Below the pieces are notes generated by a model. It was not told the DNA's origin. It ran no database searches and was given only the letters and a program-made list of their open reading frames with translations. From Saitoella complicata NRRL Y-17804 (lineage: Eukaryota > Ascomycota > Saitoellomycetes > Saitoellales > Saitoellaceae): a stretch of DNA of 64,000 nucleotides. The stretch's first letter is position 1. The number at the start of each line of letters is the position of its first letter. Shown here piece after piece: positions 11,569-22,505 of this stretch. Position numbers and translations under genes: made by a program. Location of the stretch: assembly GCF_001661265.1 (NCBI RefSeq), contig NW_017566994.1, positions 669,285 through 733,284 of the forward strand, read 5' to 3'.

Positions 11569-12556
11569 ATGTCCGTTGCTGCCATAAGAATGGGTCCCGC
11601 CTTCTCTCACATACCCGCCGAGTCGACTGAGAGGTCTCGGGCCAATGACCCCAATACATCGCTCGTTCCATCTCTTTTCGATTTGTCTGGCTCCGGTATG
11701 GATCAGAACCGCACTTCGGTCGTCTGAGCTAACGTGTCTGGAACAGCTAGACGTGCTCCTTACCCTTCAACACATACCCCAGATACCCAGCTCAGACCCG
11801 ATCAAAGTACATCCTCTTCCTGATCCATCATCACATCATCGGCTAATATCTCCTCCAACAGTTCTAAAACGTAACAAAAGCATCGTCCACCAGTATCTCG
11901 AATGGTGGAACTCCCAAGACGACAACGACGACGTCCTCCTCGATGTCATCCACCCGTCCCACCACTTCCACCACGCCAACTTCTCTGAGGTCGAGGCCGG
12001 CATCGGCCCAAACTATGTCAAACACATCCGAGATTACTACCACTCCCACTACCAGGAAGCCCGAATAACATCAACCTCAACCCTCGCCGAGAACGATCTC
12101 GTGATGGTGATATCAGCATTAAAAGGAACCCAACACTCAACAGCCGAAGACGGACGCTCGATCGAACGACAAATTACCTTACGACTCGCGCACCGGTATC
12201 GACTCCGGGATGGGTTCATTATCGAGAGTGAATTTTTGGCGGATTGGTTCGAGTTCTTCAAGACGCCGTGGGTGAAGACGGGGATGGGATCGGATTTACC
12301 GAGTACGCTGACAAATGTTGGAGAGGATGCGAAGCTTTATGCGACGATTTGGCCGGCGGCGGGGACGGTGAGAAATGAGGAGGTGGAGTTTACGCCGCCG
12401 AGGGCGGAGGAGAGTGAGAGTGAGAGTGAGAGTGAGAAAGAGGGGCAGAAGACGCCGACGCCTGAAAGAAATGGTGGTGAAGGAGTAGGAGGAAGAGATG
12501 GCGCGCAGCCGACGAGGAAAAGTATCAGTTTGCAGGATATCATCTGGACAACTTGA
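11569..12556 (+). CDS. SnoaL/NTF2-like fold protein (putative), three exons
   Basis: Exons 11569-11695, 11747-11806 and 11862-12556 give 293 residues. Intron 1 (51 nt) has GTATGG, branch GCTAAC and AACAG; intron 2 (55 nt) has GTACAT, branch GGCTAAT and AACAG. The unspliced frame is also open at the first intron, which hides the real N-terminus; intron 2 shifts frame. The core (about residues 75-200) looks like a SnoaL-type alpha+beta cone: a helix ending QYLEWWNS, then FHHANFSEVEAGIGPNYVKH, VMVISALKGTQHS, RQITLRLAHRYRLRDGFI and SEFLADWFEFF. This fold includes polyketide cyclases, isomerases and many carrier proteins; no catalytic residue set can be assigned. The C-terminus is disordered, with a Ser-Glu microsatellite (about 12408-12437). 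ATG 11590 is an alternative start. Confidence 0.72.
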
Positions 12557-15500
12557 AATGATGAGCGATAGTGTGTTGTGCGCATGTGGTTAGGACGGAG
12601 TGATTATGTTTCTGGGGTACGGTTCATGGATACACGATCATGGGAGCCTGTGTGAAGTTGTTTGAGTTAGACTCTGGGGGTTTCGTGTCATCGTCAGGTG
12701 CTCGGCGATGGCCAATGTAATAGACATTTGTACCCTTTGAACTGTGGTGAGTGGTTATTGGCTGTTAACATGTCAAGCGGTGCCGGGGATCCGTACAGGC
12801 CCCGTTCGTCAAGATGCTCCCGACCACCGACACCGTGCGAAACAAGGTCCACTCCCTCCGCTTCACCTTCCGCGTCCCACCCTTTGAATCGCATGTAGAA
12901 ACGGGTTGACGCAGAAGGCGTACAACACCATGCGATGAAGTGTCGAAGATTCATTTTCGTAGCTGTTGCGGCACCATTTTAACCTGTCATCGACCGTGCG
13001 CTCGCCACCCGGACGTCACCGGCTGAGCAGGGGCCTTTGACATGCTCGAACTCGGTGACGGCGGGCTGTACGTCGACTAAGGCGAGTTCCAGCGGATCCG
13101 TTCAGCAAAACGATGAAATTTCGAAGTTTCGAAGTGTCGCGAGTTACGTGCGGGTTGGTTGGTTGATGTGATTGTAGTAGGCGAACTTGTTGAGACTTCT
13201 CTGTGCAAATGTTAGCGTGAGCGCGTCCGACTAGCGTGAACGATACCAATCCGGTTTGCCTCGACACTGCCTCGACACTGCCGCCGCGAACAATCCGGTG
13301 ACCGGAGTAGCCAGATGGCCGCGTCGATGCTAGGAGATGCTGCTGATCGAGTTGAAAACTCCTTCAGCAGTTCTTTGACATCCCCTACGACATGCTAGTC
13401 AGAACCCCGGTCTCCTCGACGTGACCGTGCCACGGTGGTTGGCACGGAGGAGAGTTGGACGAGGAGGACTGGGATGGGTATAGAAAAAATCACCCACGCT
13501 AACAGTTTGGCCCAGGCTAATGCTCTCACGCCTAATCCGGTCAGCTGCCCGGACGCGACCAAGGCTGCACTGCTTAGGAAGTGGGAAGTAAGTCTTGCTT
13601 TCGAGGCCATGTACAGAATCTTTTATAAGTTCTATTGATTGGAATGGTTTAAGTCTTTTGAAATCGTTCGAGCAGTGGGTACCATGCGAACCACCATGGA
13701 CGAACCATGTTAATGAATCACGTCTTGCCTTTGATAATGGGAGATGCGCCAGCGTCATTAGGGATTGAAGTGTATGAGATTCATCCCATCACACTGCAGC
13801 TGACAGGGTTTAAGGGAGGAATGTGCTATGTGACATTCAGATGTCACGGTCCGCGGGCACGCATCCACGTCGATGCTCTCACTCTTAACGCGTTATAAGG
13901 TTGTTGCATAAATTCCATTGCTAGTTCGGTTGCTGCGTTGCACCAGCAAAGCCCTGTGTGTATGTCCGAGAAGCGGTAGTGAAGTTGAGCCGTAAAACTG
14001 GAGAAGCAGCTCAGCATAGTGTGTATGTTTTGTTCCCACGACATATGGGGCACCCAGTCTTCAGATGCACGGAGAGGTCCCTGTGACTTGGTGAAAACGG
14101 ACAGCGGATGAGAAAGTGCGACGACTTCCCGTGACACGGTTGTGGAAGAGACGAGCGATGAAGTATGTGCAGCATATCACTGTAAACCGTGGGAGGAGGT
14201 TGTGAAAAACTGGTCAGGACAATGCGGAAACAATCAAGGAGTGCGCCGGATGATCAGTATGTAAAAGAGGTTTGAAAGAGTGAAAGAGCAAGAGGAGCAG
14301 GTTCGAGAGGTCACTGCCTTCCCTTTAGACTTCTTTGCGGATATCTTACGTCGAAGAACAGGAATCCGAGGACAGCGGAAGAACCAGATTACCTTTTTGC
14401 GTCCAGCTTGTCCGCTGCATGAGTACAGTACTGCTGTGTGCAAAATTCTTGACGCGGCGCATTTTACCGCCTATCTGCGCGGGGATAGTTTCATGAACCC
14501 CCCCATCTTCATAGACAAGGCTTGGGAGGGCGGTTTCAGGGTAGAGGTCGATAGATCAGACTCTTAGGAATCGATAGATGTCCTCGAAACGCGTGTAGTA
14601 CCGGTTCTCATAGAGTTGTGACATTATGAAGGATTTCGGCCCAGGTGCATGATGTTGCATGAATATGCATGAAAACATCGAAAACACTCTTTGGACCCAC
14701 AAACCTCAAAAACTGGTAGAATCAAAGAAACCACACGCAGAACATGTTCATCCAAGCTCCCTCTATCTCATGGGACCCAGAGCTGCATCCGTAGTGCCTT
14801 CCAGGGTCCGTATCTTTCTTTTCACTGAAAACACCTTTTCAGCATGAAGCAACTGAGGGAGGCCTTGTGGCCCAAAACCGGTGGCACGACGTGATTGCTA
14901 ACGATAGGTATGATCAGTTTGAACCCTTACTCGACCTCCGAGGCCTTTATCTATGTTGTTTTAGGGGTTTTTGTCATATGGAGTTTGCGATTCGCGCGCA
15001 CATGGGAAAGTCACGTCAAGAATTTTGCACACAGCAGTAGCTCCGGCTACCGGCGTGGGGGCGCGCCAGAAGCCCGCTGCGGCATCGTCAATCAGCTGTT
15101 ATGGTCCGCGAGCTCTGTCAGTTCTGCAACGATCGCCTCAGCTGCAGAAGCATCGGCAAGCATCGGCAGGAAAAAGTATGGAATGGGAAAGCTGGGGCGG
15201 GATGGGAGAACCCCGGATCGGCCGTATTCACGAAGGAGATGTTCGGTGGACTCGGGCATTCGCACACGTCGCCGTCTCAAGATCCAGCATCCTGGTACGA
15301 CCTCGACAGCTGGTTTGGGACCGAGCTTTGTCCATGACAAATCCTTGACCTTGTTGTTTTGCCGAGTTTCGCTCTAGACTTCCTGGACCGCATTGAGTTT
15401 GGCGCACGGACCACCACGCGCGCACAGACCAGTCTCGAGGCAAATTCACGACCGTTGCACGCGAGAACGAAAGGAACGATTCCCAGATCCGGGAATACTG

Positions 15501-15600
15501 GAACAAACTGAACGCCGAATGGCTGAGAGGCGTCTGGCGCTGGACAGTTCCATCGAGGTGAATCTGAATCCTCGGAAGGCGAGTAGTGATGGTGGAGGGG
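12557..15600. other. 3-kb region without a supported gene
   Basis: Short ORFs only, several overlapping in three frames at 14.9-15.4 kb, which argues against real coding there. There is no strong AT bias, so no sign of repeat-induced point mutation by eye. No tRNA, transposon ends or tandem repeats were found. The right part should contain the promoter of the Thr-rich protein gene. Confidence 0.45.
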
Positions 15601-15607
15601 TATAAGA
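15601..15607 (+). promoter_or_regulatory. TATA box of the Thr-rich wall protein gene
   Basis: TATAAGA lies 94 bp before the start codon and is followed by a CT-rich stretch ending TTTCTTCAGG, as in strongly expressed fungal genes with a focused start site. Inferred from position and sequence only. Confidence 0.5.
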
Positions 15608-15694
15608 TGCTGTTCTGATCCCGCTCTTTTCTGCTTATCTGTTCTTTCTTCAGGCGACTTTGATTAACGGCAGTTCGTGATCCCATATACCAAG

Positions 15695-16759
15695 ATGTTC
15701 TACTCGACGATCCTTTCTGCTGGAGCCTTGTTGCTCGCTGCCTCGGCTTCTGCTGCCCCTGCGAACACTGCGCTCAATAACGCTTCCTCCGTCGCCGAGG
15801 TTACTGTTACCCCGACTGTCCTTACTACTTTGACGACCACCGTCTACCCCGAGACCTCTACCGAGACCGTCTACACTGTCAACCCAGCGTTGGTTGGCAA
15901 ACACTCCACCATCGTGGTTTCTGCGACCTCGACCGCCTACACCACCACTACTCCCGTCATCACCTCGACAATTACCTCCTCTGCTGTCCGTACTTCCGTG
16001 ACTAAGAAGGCCAAGACCTTCACCAAGGTGATCACTCCCACCAGGGACGTTACCGAGTACTGGACCAAGTACTTCACAAAGTGGAACTACTACACCCCCG
16101 CTCCCAAGAAGTCTTACAAGACTGTCATCTCCACCTACACCCCCACCACCTCCGCAACCACCACCAGCACTTTGTCCTTGTCGACTACCACCTCCACCAC
16201 CACCGCTACCTCTACTACCACCTCCACCACTACTCAGGCATGCTCCACCACCACCACGACCGCACGTCAGCGTGGACGCCGTGATGTCACTGTTGGGCCC
16301 GTGACTTCCACCATCACCGAGACCGAGACTGAGGTTGCCACCACTACTACCACCATTGCCAACCTCACTCCTTCCGACTACTTCACCACCGCCACTACTA
16401 CCTCCACTACCACCCTTCCCGTTACCGCTACACCTTCTACCATCTCTGTCACCGTCACCGTGACCAAGAGCACTAGATGGTCTACCTCCTACACCAAGAC
16501 TGTCACTGGTACCACCTATGCCCCCACCTTCACCAACATTCACTCCATCACCGCCACAGCGACTACCAACGCTGCCTCTACCCTTGCTACCCCCACCACT
16601 ACCGTCACCTACACCGCTACCGTTAAGGCTAAGAAGGCTGCGACCAAGTGGTCTACCAAGACTGTGACTCTTGGAAAGAAGGGAACTGCTACCAAGACCG
16701 TTGTTGTGTTTGTTAAGGCTACTGCTACCGCCAAGCCTTTGAACTGCAAGAAGTGGTAA
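15695..16759 (+). CDS. threonine-rich secreted cell wall protein (unknown family)
   Basis: 354 residues, intronless. The ATG at 15695 starts a clear signal peptide (MFYSTILSAGALLLAASASA, cleavage expected near APA). The mature protein is dominated by Thr, Ser and Val in repeated TTTTST-type and TVT-type runs, so it is likely heavily O-mannosylated. Between the runs are Lys-rich blocks (VTKKAKTFTKVITP, TVKAKKAATKWSTKTVTLGKK) and a single QRGRRD dibasic patch in the middle that could be a Kex2 site. It ends LNCKKW without a hydrophobic tail, so it is not an obvious GPI protein; cysteine is nearly absent. Codons are biased to C/T endings (ACC, ACT), suggesting high expression. A structural wall or extracellular matrix role is inferred. 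The antisense Gly-rich frame is a shadow. Confidence 0.75.
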   Translation: MFYSTILSAGALLLAASASAAPANTALNNASSVAEVTVTPTVLTTLTTTVYPETSTETVYTVNPALVGKHSTIVVSATSTAYTTTTPVITSTITSSAVRTSVTKKAKTFTKVITPTRDVTEYWTKYFTKWNYYTPAPKKSYKTVISTYTPTTSATTTSTLSLSTTTSTTTATSTTTSTTTQACSTTTTTARQRGRRDVTVGPVTSTITETETEVATTTTTIANLTPSDYFTTATTTSTTTLPVTATPSTISVTVTVTKSTRWSTSYTKTVTGTTYAPTFTNIHSITATATTNAASTLATPTTTVTYTATVKAKKAATKWSTKTVTLGKKGTATKTVVVFVKATATAKPLNCKKW

Positions 16760-17167
16760 TACGAGAGGATTTGGATATGTAAAACCGGGATATACCATAG
16801 CGATGACTTCTTAACTACAATACTTAAAGGCCGAGTACACTTAATGAAAATCTTGATACACGGTATTGTTCCCGTTCCAATAATGTCTCGACATCAATCG
16901 CAGCTAATAGTATCGCAATGGGCCGGGTGTCAGAAAAGCTCAGGATGCCTGCTCGATATGTCACTCCTATCTGTGTTCGCATCGTCCAATCTCGAAGCGG
17001 TCCTGGTCACAGACATCCCGACACTGTAGTATCGATGTCGAAGACCACGTATGTGTTATGACCGAGGCAATTGAGCAGCAACATCCGCTCGTGGAACACC
17101 AGAAAACGTCAGTCTATTCATCTGCATTTGCCTACTCGTATCAATCTATCGTGCACACATCTATATC
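16760..17167. other. convergent intergenic region (Thr-rich gene / LYS1)
   Basis: About 400 bp between two stop codons on opposite strands. It holds both 3' ends, and no gene was found. Confidence 0.5.
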
Positions 17168-18274
17168 TTACAAAGTAGCAACCTTCTCGTCAAACAACTT
17201 CTCTGCATCCTGCCAAACTCTTGCATTCTTCCTATCCTTCAACTGCAACAAACTTGGCAAAAGCGCAGACGAGAATGCCTCCGAAGACTCCCTAGGCAAG
17301 AGGGTAGGCAAGTGGTCGATGGAAATGACGGTACAGTGAGGACCGGTTTGGACGTCAACGGGAACAGTGGGCTTGTCGAAGGTGGTGTTGATGGAGTAGA
17401 CGGGGATGGGGTTGTGGGGGTTTGTGGTATCGCAGGAGACATCGCAGATGACCTGGAGCTTGCGGTCCTTGGTCTCCATGAACCCGGGCGAGATGAAAGG
17501 GGGGATAGGCTGAGAGAGGTAGATGCAGTTGACAAAAATGTCAGCGTCAATGATCTCCTGGAAAGGACCACCTTTAGCGGTCTCGGCCATATCCCACTTG
17601 ATGATGTTCTCCTCTGGGATACCAGCTTTACGGGCCATGTCGACTGCACCAGATCCACAACGTCCAAGAGCACCAATGACGAGGATACGGGGGTACTCTC
17701 CACCATTCTTCTTGACACCCTCCGCAACGACATCCTTGATGTGAGAAATCAACTCGCCCTCATTGGGGTAAGGAGTAACAGCCGGCAAAGGCTTCTCTGG
17801 ACTGTGAGTCTGCTGCCAAGCCCAGGACTCAATCGCCAATGCCGCACCTGCGAAACCGGCATGGAATCCAAATGCAGCAACACGACGGCCACTCTCATCC
17901 TGCAAGAACTCAAGATCAAGCAAAACACCTCCACCACGCGGCCACCTCGCCAAAACATCCTTCCACCCACCCTGCTGCTTATAGCAATGCGCAAACATGA
18001 TGTGGTCGTGAGGAAGTGGGGTATCGTCATTCTCAGGCAACTCCTTCAAAGCAATGATGTACGCGTCCTTGGGGGCATTTCTCCAGGATCCTTCCTCAAC
18101 AAGGGGGGCGCCAATCTTCTCGAATTCAGCGTCGTCGAAGATGCGGAGGGTGGAGCGCTCAATGGTGATCTTGAAGCCGGCGTCCATGAGGGCCTTGGCG
18201 GTAGTGGGGGTGAGCGCAGAGCGGTGCTCCATGGGTTTGGATTCGGCACGGAGCCAGAGGTGAGGAGCAGACAT
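17168..18274 (-). CDS. LYS1: saccharopine dehydrogenase (NAD+, L-lysine-forming)
   Basis: Last step of the fungal alpha-aminoadipate pathway: saccharopine + NAD+ to lysine + 2-oxoglutarate. 368 residues, close to the ~370 of yeast Lys1, intronless. Landmarks: the N-terminal [18 protein letters not shown] substrate-domain start, the [12 protein letters not shown] segment with the active-site His and Lys, [20 protein letters not shown], the dinucleotide-binding [18 protein letters not shown], and [24 protein letters not shown] and [20 protein letters not shown]. It ends VATL rather than the peroxisomal SRL/SKL tail present on some fungal Lys1 proteins, so a cytosolic location is expected. Divergent from RSC4 across about 540 bp. 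A 368-codon antisense frame is a shadow. Confidence 0.97.
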   Translation of the reverse strand: MSAPHLWLRAESKPMEHRSALTPTTAKALMDAGFKITIERSTLRIFDDAEFEKIGAPLVEEGSWRNAPKDAYIIALKELPENDDTPLPHDHIMFAHCYKQQGGWKDVLARWPRGGGVLLDLEFLQDESGRRVAAFGFHAGFAGAALAIESWAWQQTHSPEKPLPAVTPYPNEGELISHIKDVVAEGVKKNGGEYPRILVIGALGRCGSGAVDMARKAGIPEENIIKWDMAETAKGGPFQEIIDADIFVNCIYLSQPIPPFISPGFMETKDRKLQVICDVSCDTTNPHNPIPVYSINTTFDKPTVPVDVQTGPHCTVISIDHLPTLLPRESSEAFSSALLPSLLQLKDRKNARVWQDAEKLFDEKVATL

Positions 18275-18813
18275 GATTGTAATGGTTATTGGTTGCTTGT
18301 GGATCTGTGTAGGAGCTCGAGGAATCTTATGTCGCGGTACGTATACGCCTCTGTTACCTTAGATGGCCTCATAGCCGTAAGACAAAAAAATACATTGGGA
18401 TCTTATTACAATATCTAATATCCATTTCTGAATATGCATAAGCAAACTATCACGGTTTCATGCCCCGACTGCAATATTGATTCTGCCGAATGAACGTTGA
18501 CGACTGAGCTGACGTCCGTTTCGCGAGCCGTCACGACCATTGAACTCAGCTTACGCCGCCGAGCATTTTGCGGCGTCTCACAGCATACTTCGCCATTATC
18601 GAAGTAATACGCATCGTTCTTTGAGTTTGTTCCAGTCTTCAGCGCGAGTTTTGTAGTCCCTTCCTGTTCCAACTCGCTCGGATCACTACGCAACACCAAG
18701 ACGCGTCTGCCCAAACACCAGCGCGTAAACCAACTGCAAGCTCTACAGCGCACCGTGCGAATCGACGAAACCAGGTCGTTCAATCAATCAATTCGGCCGC
18801 GACTACTCTCAGA
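18275..18813. promoter_or_regulatory. shared divergent promoter region of LYS1 and RSC4
   Basis: About 540 bp between the two start codons, with no supported ORF. A perfect TGASTCA (Gcn4/CpcA) site, expected for general amino-acid control of LYS1, was not found by eye; CGACTGAGCTGACGT near 18500 is only a loose match. Confidence 0.45.
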
Positions 18814-20301
18814 ATGAGCAAGCGAAACGCAGCGTCGCCCGATCTCGACGAGCCACGAAAGCGACAGCGATCAGCCCCCGCCAAGGGAGGTGCATCCGAC
18901 GTGCTGAAGGATTGTCGCGCTCTTATCCAAGCAGTCATTGATGCGACTGACGAAGCGGGCGAACTCATCTCTGCGCCTTTCTTGAAGCTGGTCCCGAAAA
19001 AGGCATACCCGGATTACTACAAGATCATCACGCAGCCAATCGCAATCGACCAGATTCAGCGTAAGGTGAAGAATGGAGAGTACACTCGATTATCTGACTG
19101 CAAGAAGGACTTCTTGTTGATGGTCAGTAATGCAAAGACGTACAACTCGCCCGAGTCGCAATTATACGAGGATGCGATCACTATATCGAAGGTCGTGAAG
19201 GGATTCAAGGGAGAGGCTCCAGCCGATGATGACGAGGAAGACGATGTCGAGTTGGAACTGACTGATGAGGAGGATGTTCTGCCTGCGTATGGGTCGAAGA
19301 CGGATATGGAGAAATCCGTCCTCGATGCTGCGCGTGAACTGATCCACGAGATCACACACATCAAGAATACCAAATCGATCCCGTATTCAGTTTCCTTCAT
19401 GAGTCTGCCTGATAAGCGAGAGTACGCCGACTACTACCAGAAGATCAAAGAGCCAATGTCCTTCAACATGATCCTGAAGAAGATGCGATCACCCGGTTAC
19501 GAATCGCTAGGTGATTTGGATAAGGAGGTCGAACTCATCTTTTCAAATGCCTTTTCGTATAATGAAGAAGGAAGCCCCATCTGGAAGGACGCCAAGGCTA
19601 TGCAGAAGAGCTGGAGGAAGAAGATCGAGAAGCGACGGATTGAATTAGGAGAGATACAACCGCCTCCGCCGCCGACACCAGCTGTTGAGGCACCCAAGTT
19701 GAAACTCACGCTGGGCAACAACTCTGCAACGCCTGCACCCCCAAGCGCTTTACCGCCACGGATCAAATTCAATATTGGAACAGGCGGTACACCCGTACCC
19801 GCCCCAGCTGAGACCAAGGAGGAGCAGATTGATGTCGTGAGCGCTGCTGCTCCGGCTGCACCACCGGCACCACCTAAACCTGCGCCGTACGTTCCCGCTC
19901 CAGACCCATGGCTCCGCGATCCCAAGCTCCCGGCACTTATACCCCTCCTCAACATCTCCGGTCCATCCGTCGCACTTCGAATCCCACCTAGCCCGCTCAG
20001 CAGATTACAGATGTACACCATCACCGTGCCTGCTGCAACTACAACTCTTTCCGTCTCGCCCATACTTAATACGACTCTACCTCCGATCAGGGCTGGCCAG
20101 TTTTCGTTGAGTGTTGTGTGTAATGGACGACGCGTTAATCCTAGTCCTGAAGCGGGTGCGGGTGGGGGATTTCCAGTTAGTTTAGCAGGCGTAGCGACTA
20201 GCAGAGTTGAGTGTGAGATTGCGATTGCACCATCGCCGGGACAGGATGCTGGGTTGGAGGGGAGGGAGAGGGTTGTAGTGCTGGTCGTGAGGAGGGGATA
20301 A
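18814..20301 (+). CDS. tandem-bromodomain protein, RSC complex subunit Rsc4-like
   Basis: 495 residues, intronless. Two bromodomains occupy about residues 28-130 and 170-280; each keeps the PDYY/ADYY segment of the ZA loop and the acetyl-lysine-anchoring Asn (SNAKTYN, SNAFSYN). A basic KRQR stretch at the N-terminus may serve nuclear import. Then comes a Pro/Ala-rich linker (PPPPPTPAVEAP, PAAPPAPPKPAPYVP) and a beta-rich C-terminal region of about 100 residues. There is no BAH domain or AT-hook, so Rsc4/polybromo-like is preferred over Rsc1/Rsc2. The RSC complex remodels nucleosomes at promoters. The start ATG has a good context and directly precedes the charged N-terminus. Confidence 0.88.
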   Translation: MSKRNAASPDLDEPRKRQRSAPAKGGASDVLKDCRALIQAVIDATDEAGELISAPFLKLVPKKAYPDYYKIITQPIAIDQIQRKVKNGEYTRLSDCKKDFLLMVSNAKTYNSPESQLYEDAITISKVVKGFKGEAPADDDEEDDVELELTDEEDVLPAYGSKTDMEKSVLDAARELIHEITHIKNTKSIPYSVSFMSLPDKREYADYYQKIKEPMSFNMILKKMRSPGYESLGDLDKEVELIFSNAFSYNEEGSPIWKDAKAMQKSWRKKIEKRRIELGEIQPPPPPTPAVEAPKLKLTLGNNSATPAPPSALPPRIKFNIGTGGTPVPAPAETKEEQIDVVSAAAPAAPPAPPKPAPYVPAPDPWLRDPKLPALIPLLNISGPSVALRIPPSPLSRLQMYTITVPAATTTLSVSPILNTTLPPIRAGQFSLSVVCNGRRVNPSPEAGAGGGFPVSLAGVATSRVECEIAIAPSPGQDAGLEGRERVVVLVVRRG

Positions 20302-20790
20302 GGGAGGAAGAATGGAACAACAACGAGTGTTGTAAAGCGCAAAGGAACGAGGGCGTGCAGACTTCAAGGGCGGTAAATCTTGAATGGAGTTACGAACACC
20401 TATACCCTACCCAATTGCCGGCGCCGGAGTCTGTCACTGAGGGTGGTGTGATGGCCATCAAATAAAGGGCGAGCTCACCGATAACAAACCGTTCTTTTCG
20501 CAGTTATCTTTTAATGTAATTGAAATGTTTACGACCTATTTATGTACCGTGTCCAGATCGACATGCACTCCTCCAAATTCCTCGGGGACCTGCCCTGAAG
20601 GTCATCAACACAGGAGTACGAACTTTCTACGACCATCAAAACACTCAATCAACAACCCTCCGATACCAGCTGTTATACGCTCCTTTACCGACTCTAAGCT
20701 ACACGTCGTCGCTAAATCACTCGGCTTTCTCTGTCACGTCCACATCCGAATCTCCCGTTCGATACCGACATTCTACACGTCACATACACT
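20302..20790. other. intergenic, RSC4 to CKS1
   Basis: About 490 bp. ORFs here overlap the CKS1 start in other frames and have no recognisable content. This is the likely CKS1 promoter and 5' UTR. Confidence 0.45.
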
Positions 20791-21241
20791 ATGGCTTCCC
20801 GCATCGCATCCTCAAGACGTCCACGCTACCTCACCGAGTCCGAACGTGACCGCCTCGAAGAGTTCATCAATGACATCCACTACTCTGCGAGATATTCCGA
20901 TGACCACTACGAGTACCGACACGTCATGTTGCCAAAGGCCATGTTGAAGGCAATTCCGAAGGACTACTTTGACCCTGATACGGGGTGTTTGAAGATTCTG
21001 CACGAAGAGGAGTGGAGAGGACTTGGTATTACCCAGGTATGTTTCGGGCAAAGCAATGAGATCGCGGGACGGATCTTAAATGGATTAGAACCTGCCGGAT
21101 CATTGATCTTTGCGTCCTCTTAAATGCGCGACTGGATGTATGCTAACATCCGTATAGTCTTTGGGATGGCAACACTACGAGACTCACGTCCCAGAGCCAC
21201 ACATTTTGCTGTTCAAGCGGGAGAAGGACTTCGGACAGTGA
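20791..21241 (+). CDS. CKS1: cyclin-dependent kinase regulatory subunit Cks1/Suc1
   Basis: Small adaptor that binds Cdk1 and phospho-threonine sites and supports cell-cycle progression. Exons 20791-21036 and 21158-21241 are separated by a 121-nt intron (GTATGT, branch TGCTAAC, ACTAG-like end TATAG) and give 109 residues, like S. pombe Suc1 (113). Splicing joins WRGLGITQ to [10 protein letters not shown] and completes the strand-exchange hinge [12 protein letters not shown], which the unspliced frame lacks. The conserved Cdk-binding segment [21 protein letters not shown] is present. It ends REKDFGQ directly before TGA. Confidence 0.97.
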
Positions 21242-21652
21242 GCAACGCGAAGGATGGGAAGTGGACTGCGAGTGAAGCAAGAGTACGATACAAGATACGA
21301 AAAAGACACGCATCAGCAGAATGCACGAAAGCAAGGCATACCAGGACTGGGGACAGTTGGCATTATATCAGGTGCGCTGGCCATGAAGCGGACGGAATAC
21401 ACGCATATCGAACGTTCACATTGATCATGACCTCCTCTTCCTGTAAACCTCGTGAAAAGTAGAGCATACATCCCGTTTCCATAATGACGCAGGATCAGAT
21501 AATATAATGTCCCTAATTGCCCTTTTCAGCCAAAATGCATTACGGTACGGTACGGCTGATCTGTGCGTGCATAAACCCACGCGTACGTTCGAACCGCAGA
21601 ACCGGGACCGTTCATTCAGCACGTCGCTTCCACGGGTTCACTATACATTACA

Positions 21653-21961
21653 ATGGCATCACCACTACCTCTCAAACCGCTCTGTACAGGATTGACCGCG
21701 TCCTTCTTGCTCAACCTCCCCTTTGGCCACATTCGTTCGCATTACACCGACAAGTTCACGGTTCCGTGGTTTCTGGCGATCCATGCACCCGTACCACTTG
21801 TTGTTATGATTAGGAAGAAGCTCATGAGTGAAGTCGCGGTCAAGAGGCTTGGGGGCCGCTGGGTTGTGCTTGGGATGAGCTTGGCAGCGGGTGTTGGTGG
21901 TCAATTAATCGGAGGGAAGTTTGGGGTGCGGAAGAGTGTGAGGGAAGGGAGAGCTTTGTAA
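21653..21961 (+). CDS. small predicted membrane protein, unknown function
   Basis: 102 residues, intronless, with an ATG in a good context (ACAATGG). Two hydrophobic stretches are visible, one around FLAIHAPVPLVVMI (about residues 41-54) and one around WVVLGMSLAAGVGGQLIGG (about 70-88), each followed by basic residues (RKK; RKSVR), consistent with two membrane helices. Composition is protein-like and the layout (His-Tyr-x-Asp-Lys-Phe before the first helix) resembles small conserved fungal membrane proteins, but no family is recognised. It lies 411 bp after CKS1 on the same strand. Confidence 0.6.
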   Translation: MASPLPLKPLCTGLTASFLLNLPFGHIRSHYTDKFTVPWFLAIHAPVPLVVMIRKKLMSEVAVKRLGGRWVVLGMSLAAGVGGQLIGGKFGVRKSVREGRAL

Positions 21962-22505
21962 TCGCAGGTGCAGTCAAAACCCGCGAGAAGTGTGAATGAG
22001 TTGCATATGATCATGAGATGCCAATCACCCGGCTGTATGCGGCAACTACGGCATGTTCGGGGGCATTCATGTCGGAGAACGGCATCCTCGGTGGAGGCAC
22101 GTCATCGACTACGGGCGAATGATAATCTGGAATAACACGGTAGGGGTTGAGACGCAACTTGGGCATCAGCATCGGCATCTATTACAACAGTTCTGGAACT
22201 CTATCCTATCTCTTAACTACCGCTAGTGGCGGAGTGATCCCCTATTCTCAAGCGTGTACATCGGGACACCGAGGTCCTCTGTCTATCAGGCCAGAAGCTC
22301 GCCTTACTCCACGTGTTCAGGCTTTATCGCGAGTAGCGATCACCTGGGTGCTCGTGACTGGCCGTACGATTCTGCGCGATACCATTACACGGCCGTCTCG
22401 AGGCCATGTTTGGCATTGCGGCGCGAGCAGGCAGTGCATTTCTTCTGCTCAGCCCAGTATCGGGCCGAGCGGAGGTATGAGCATCATTCTCCCTCGCCTC
22501 CCCAC

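Noticed and set aside
14895-15377. Three nested ORFs in different frames
   Set aside because: No frame stands out, there are no motifs, and splice joining gives nothing recognisable.
12557-15600. Repeat-induced point mutation or a degenerate transposon in the gene-free stretch
   Set aside because: No marked AT enrichment, TpA excess or terminal repeats were visible by eye. A RIP index calculation would settle it.
15650-16798. 382-codon Gly/Ser-rich minus-strand frame over the Thr-rich gene
   Set aside because: ACC/ACT threonine codons read antisense as GGT/AGT, which creates the Gly/Ser pattern. The plus strand has a signal peptide and TATA box.
17312-18418. 368-codon plus-strand frame opposite LYS1
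   Set aside because: It mirrors the LYS1 frame exactly, and LYS1 has every family motif. The antisense product has no domain.
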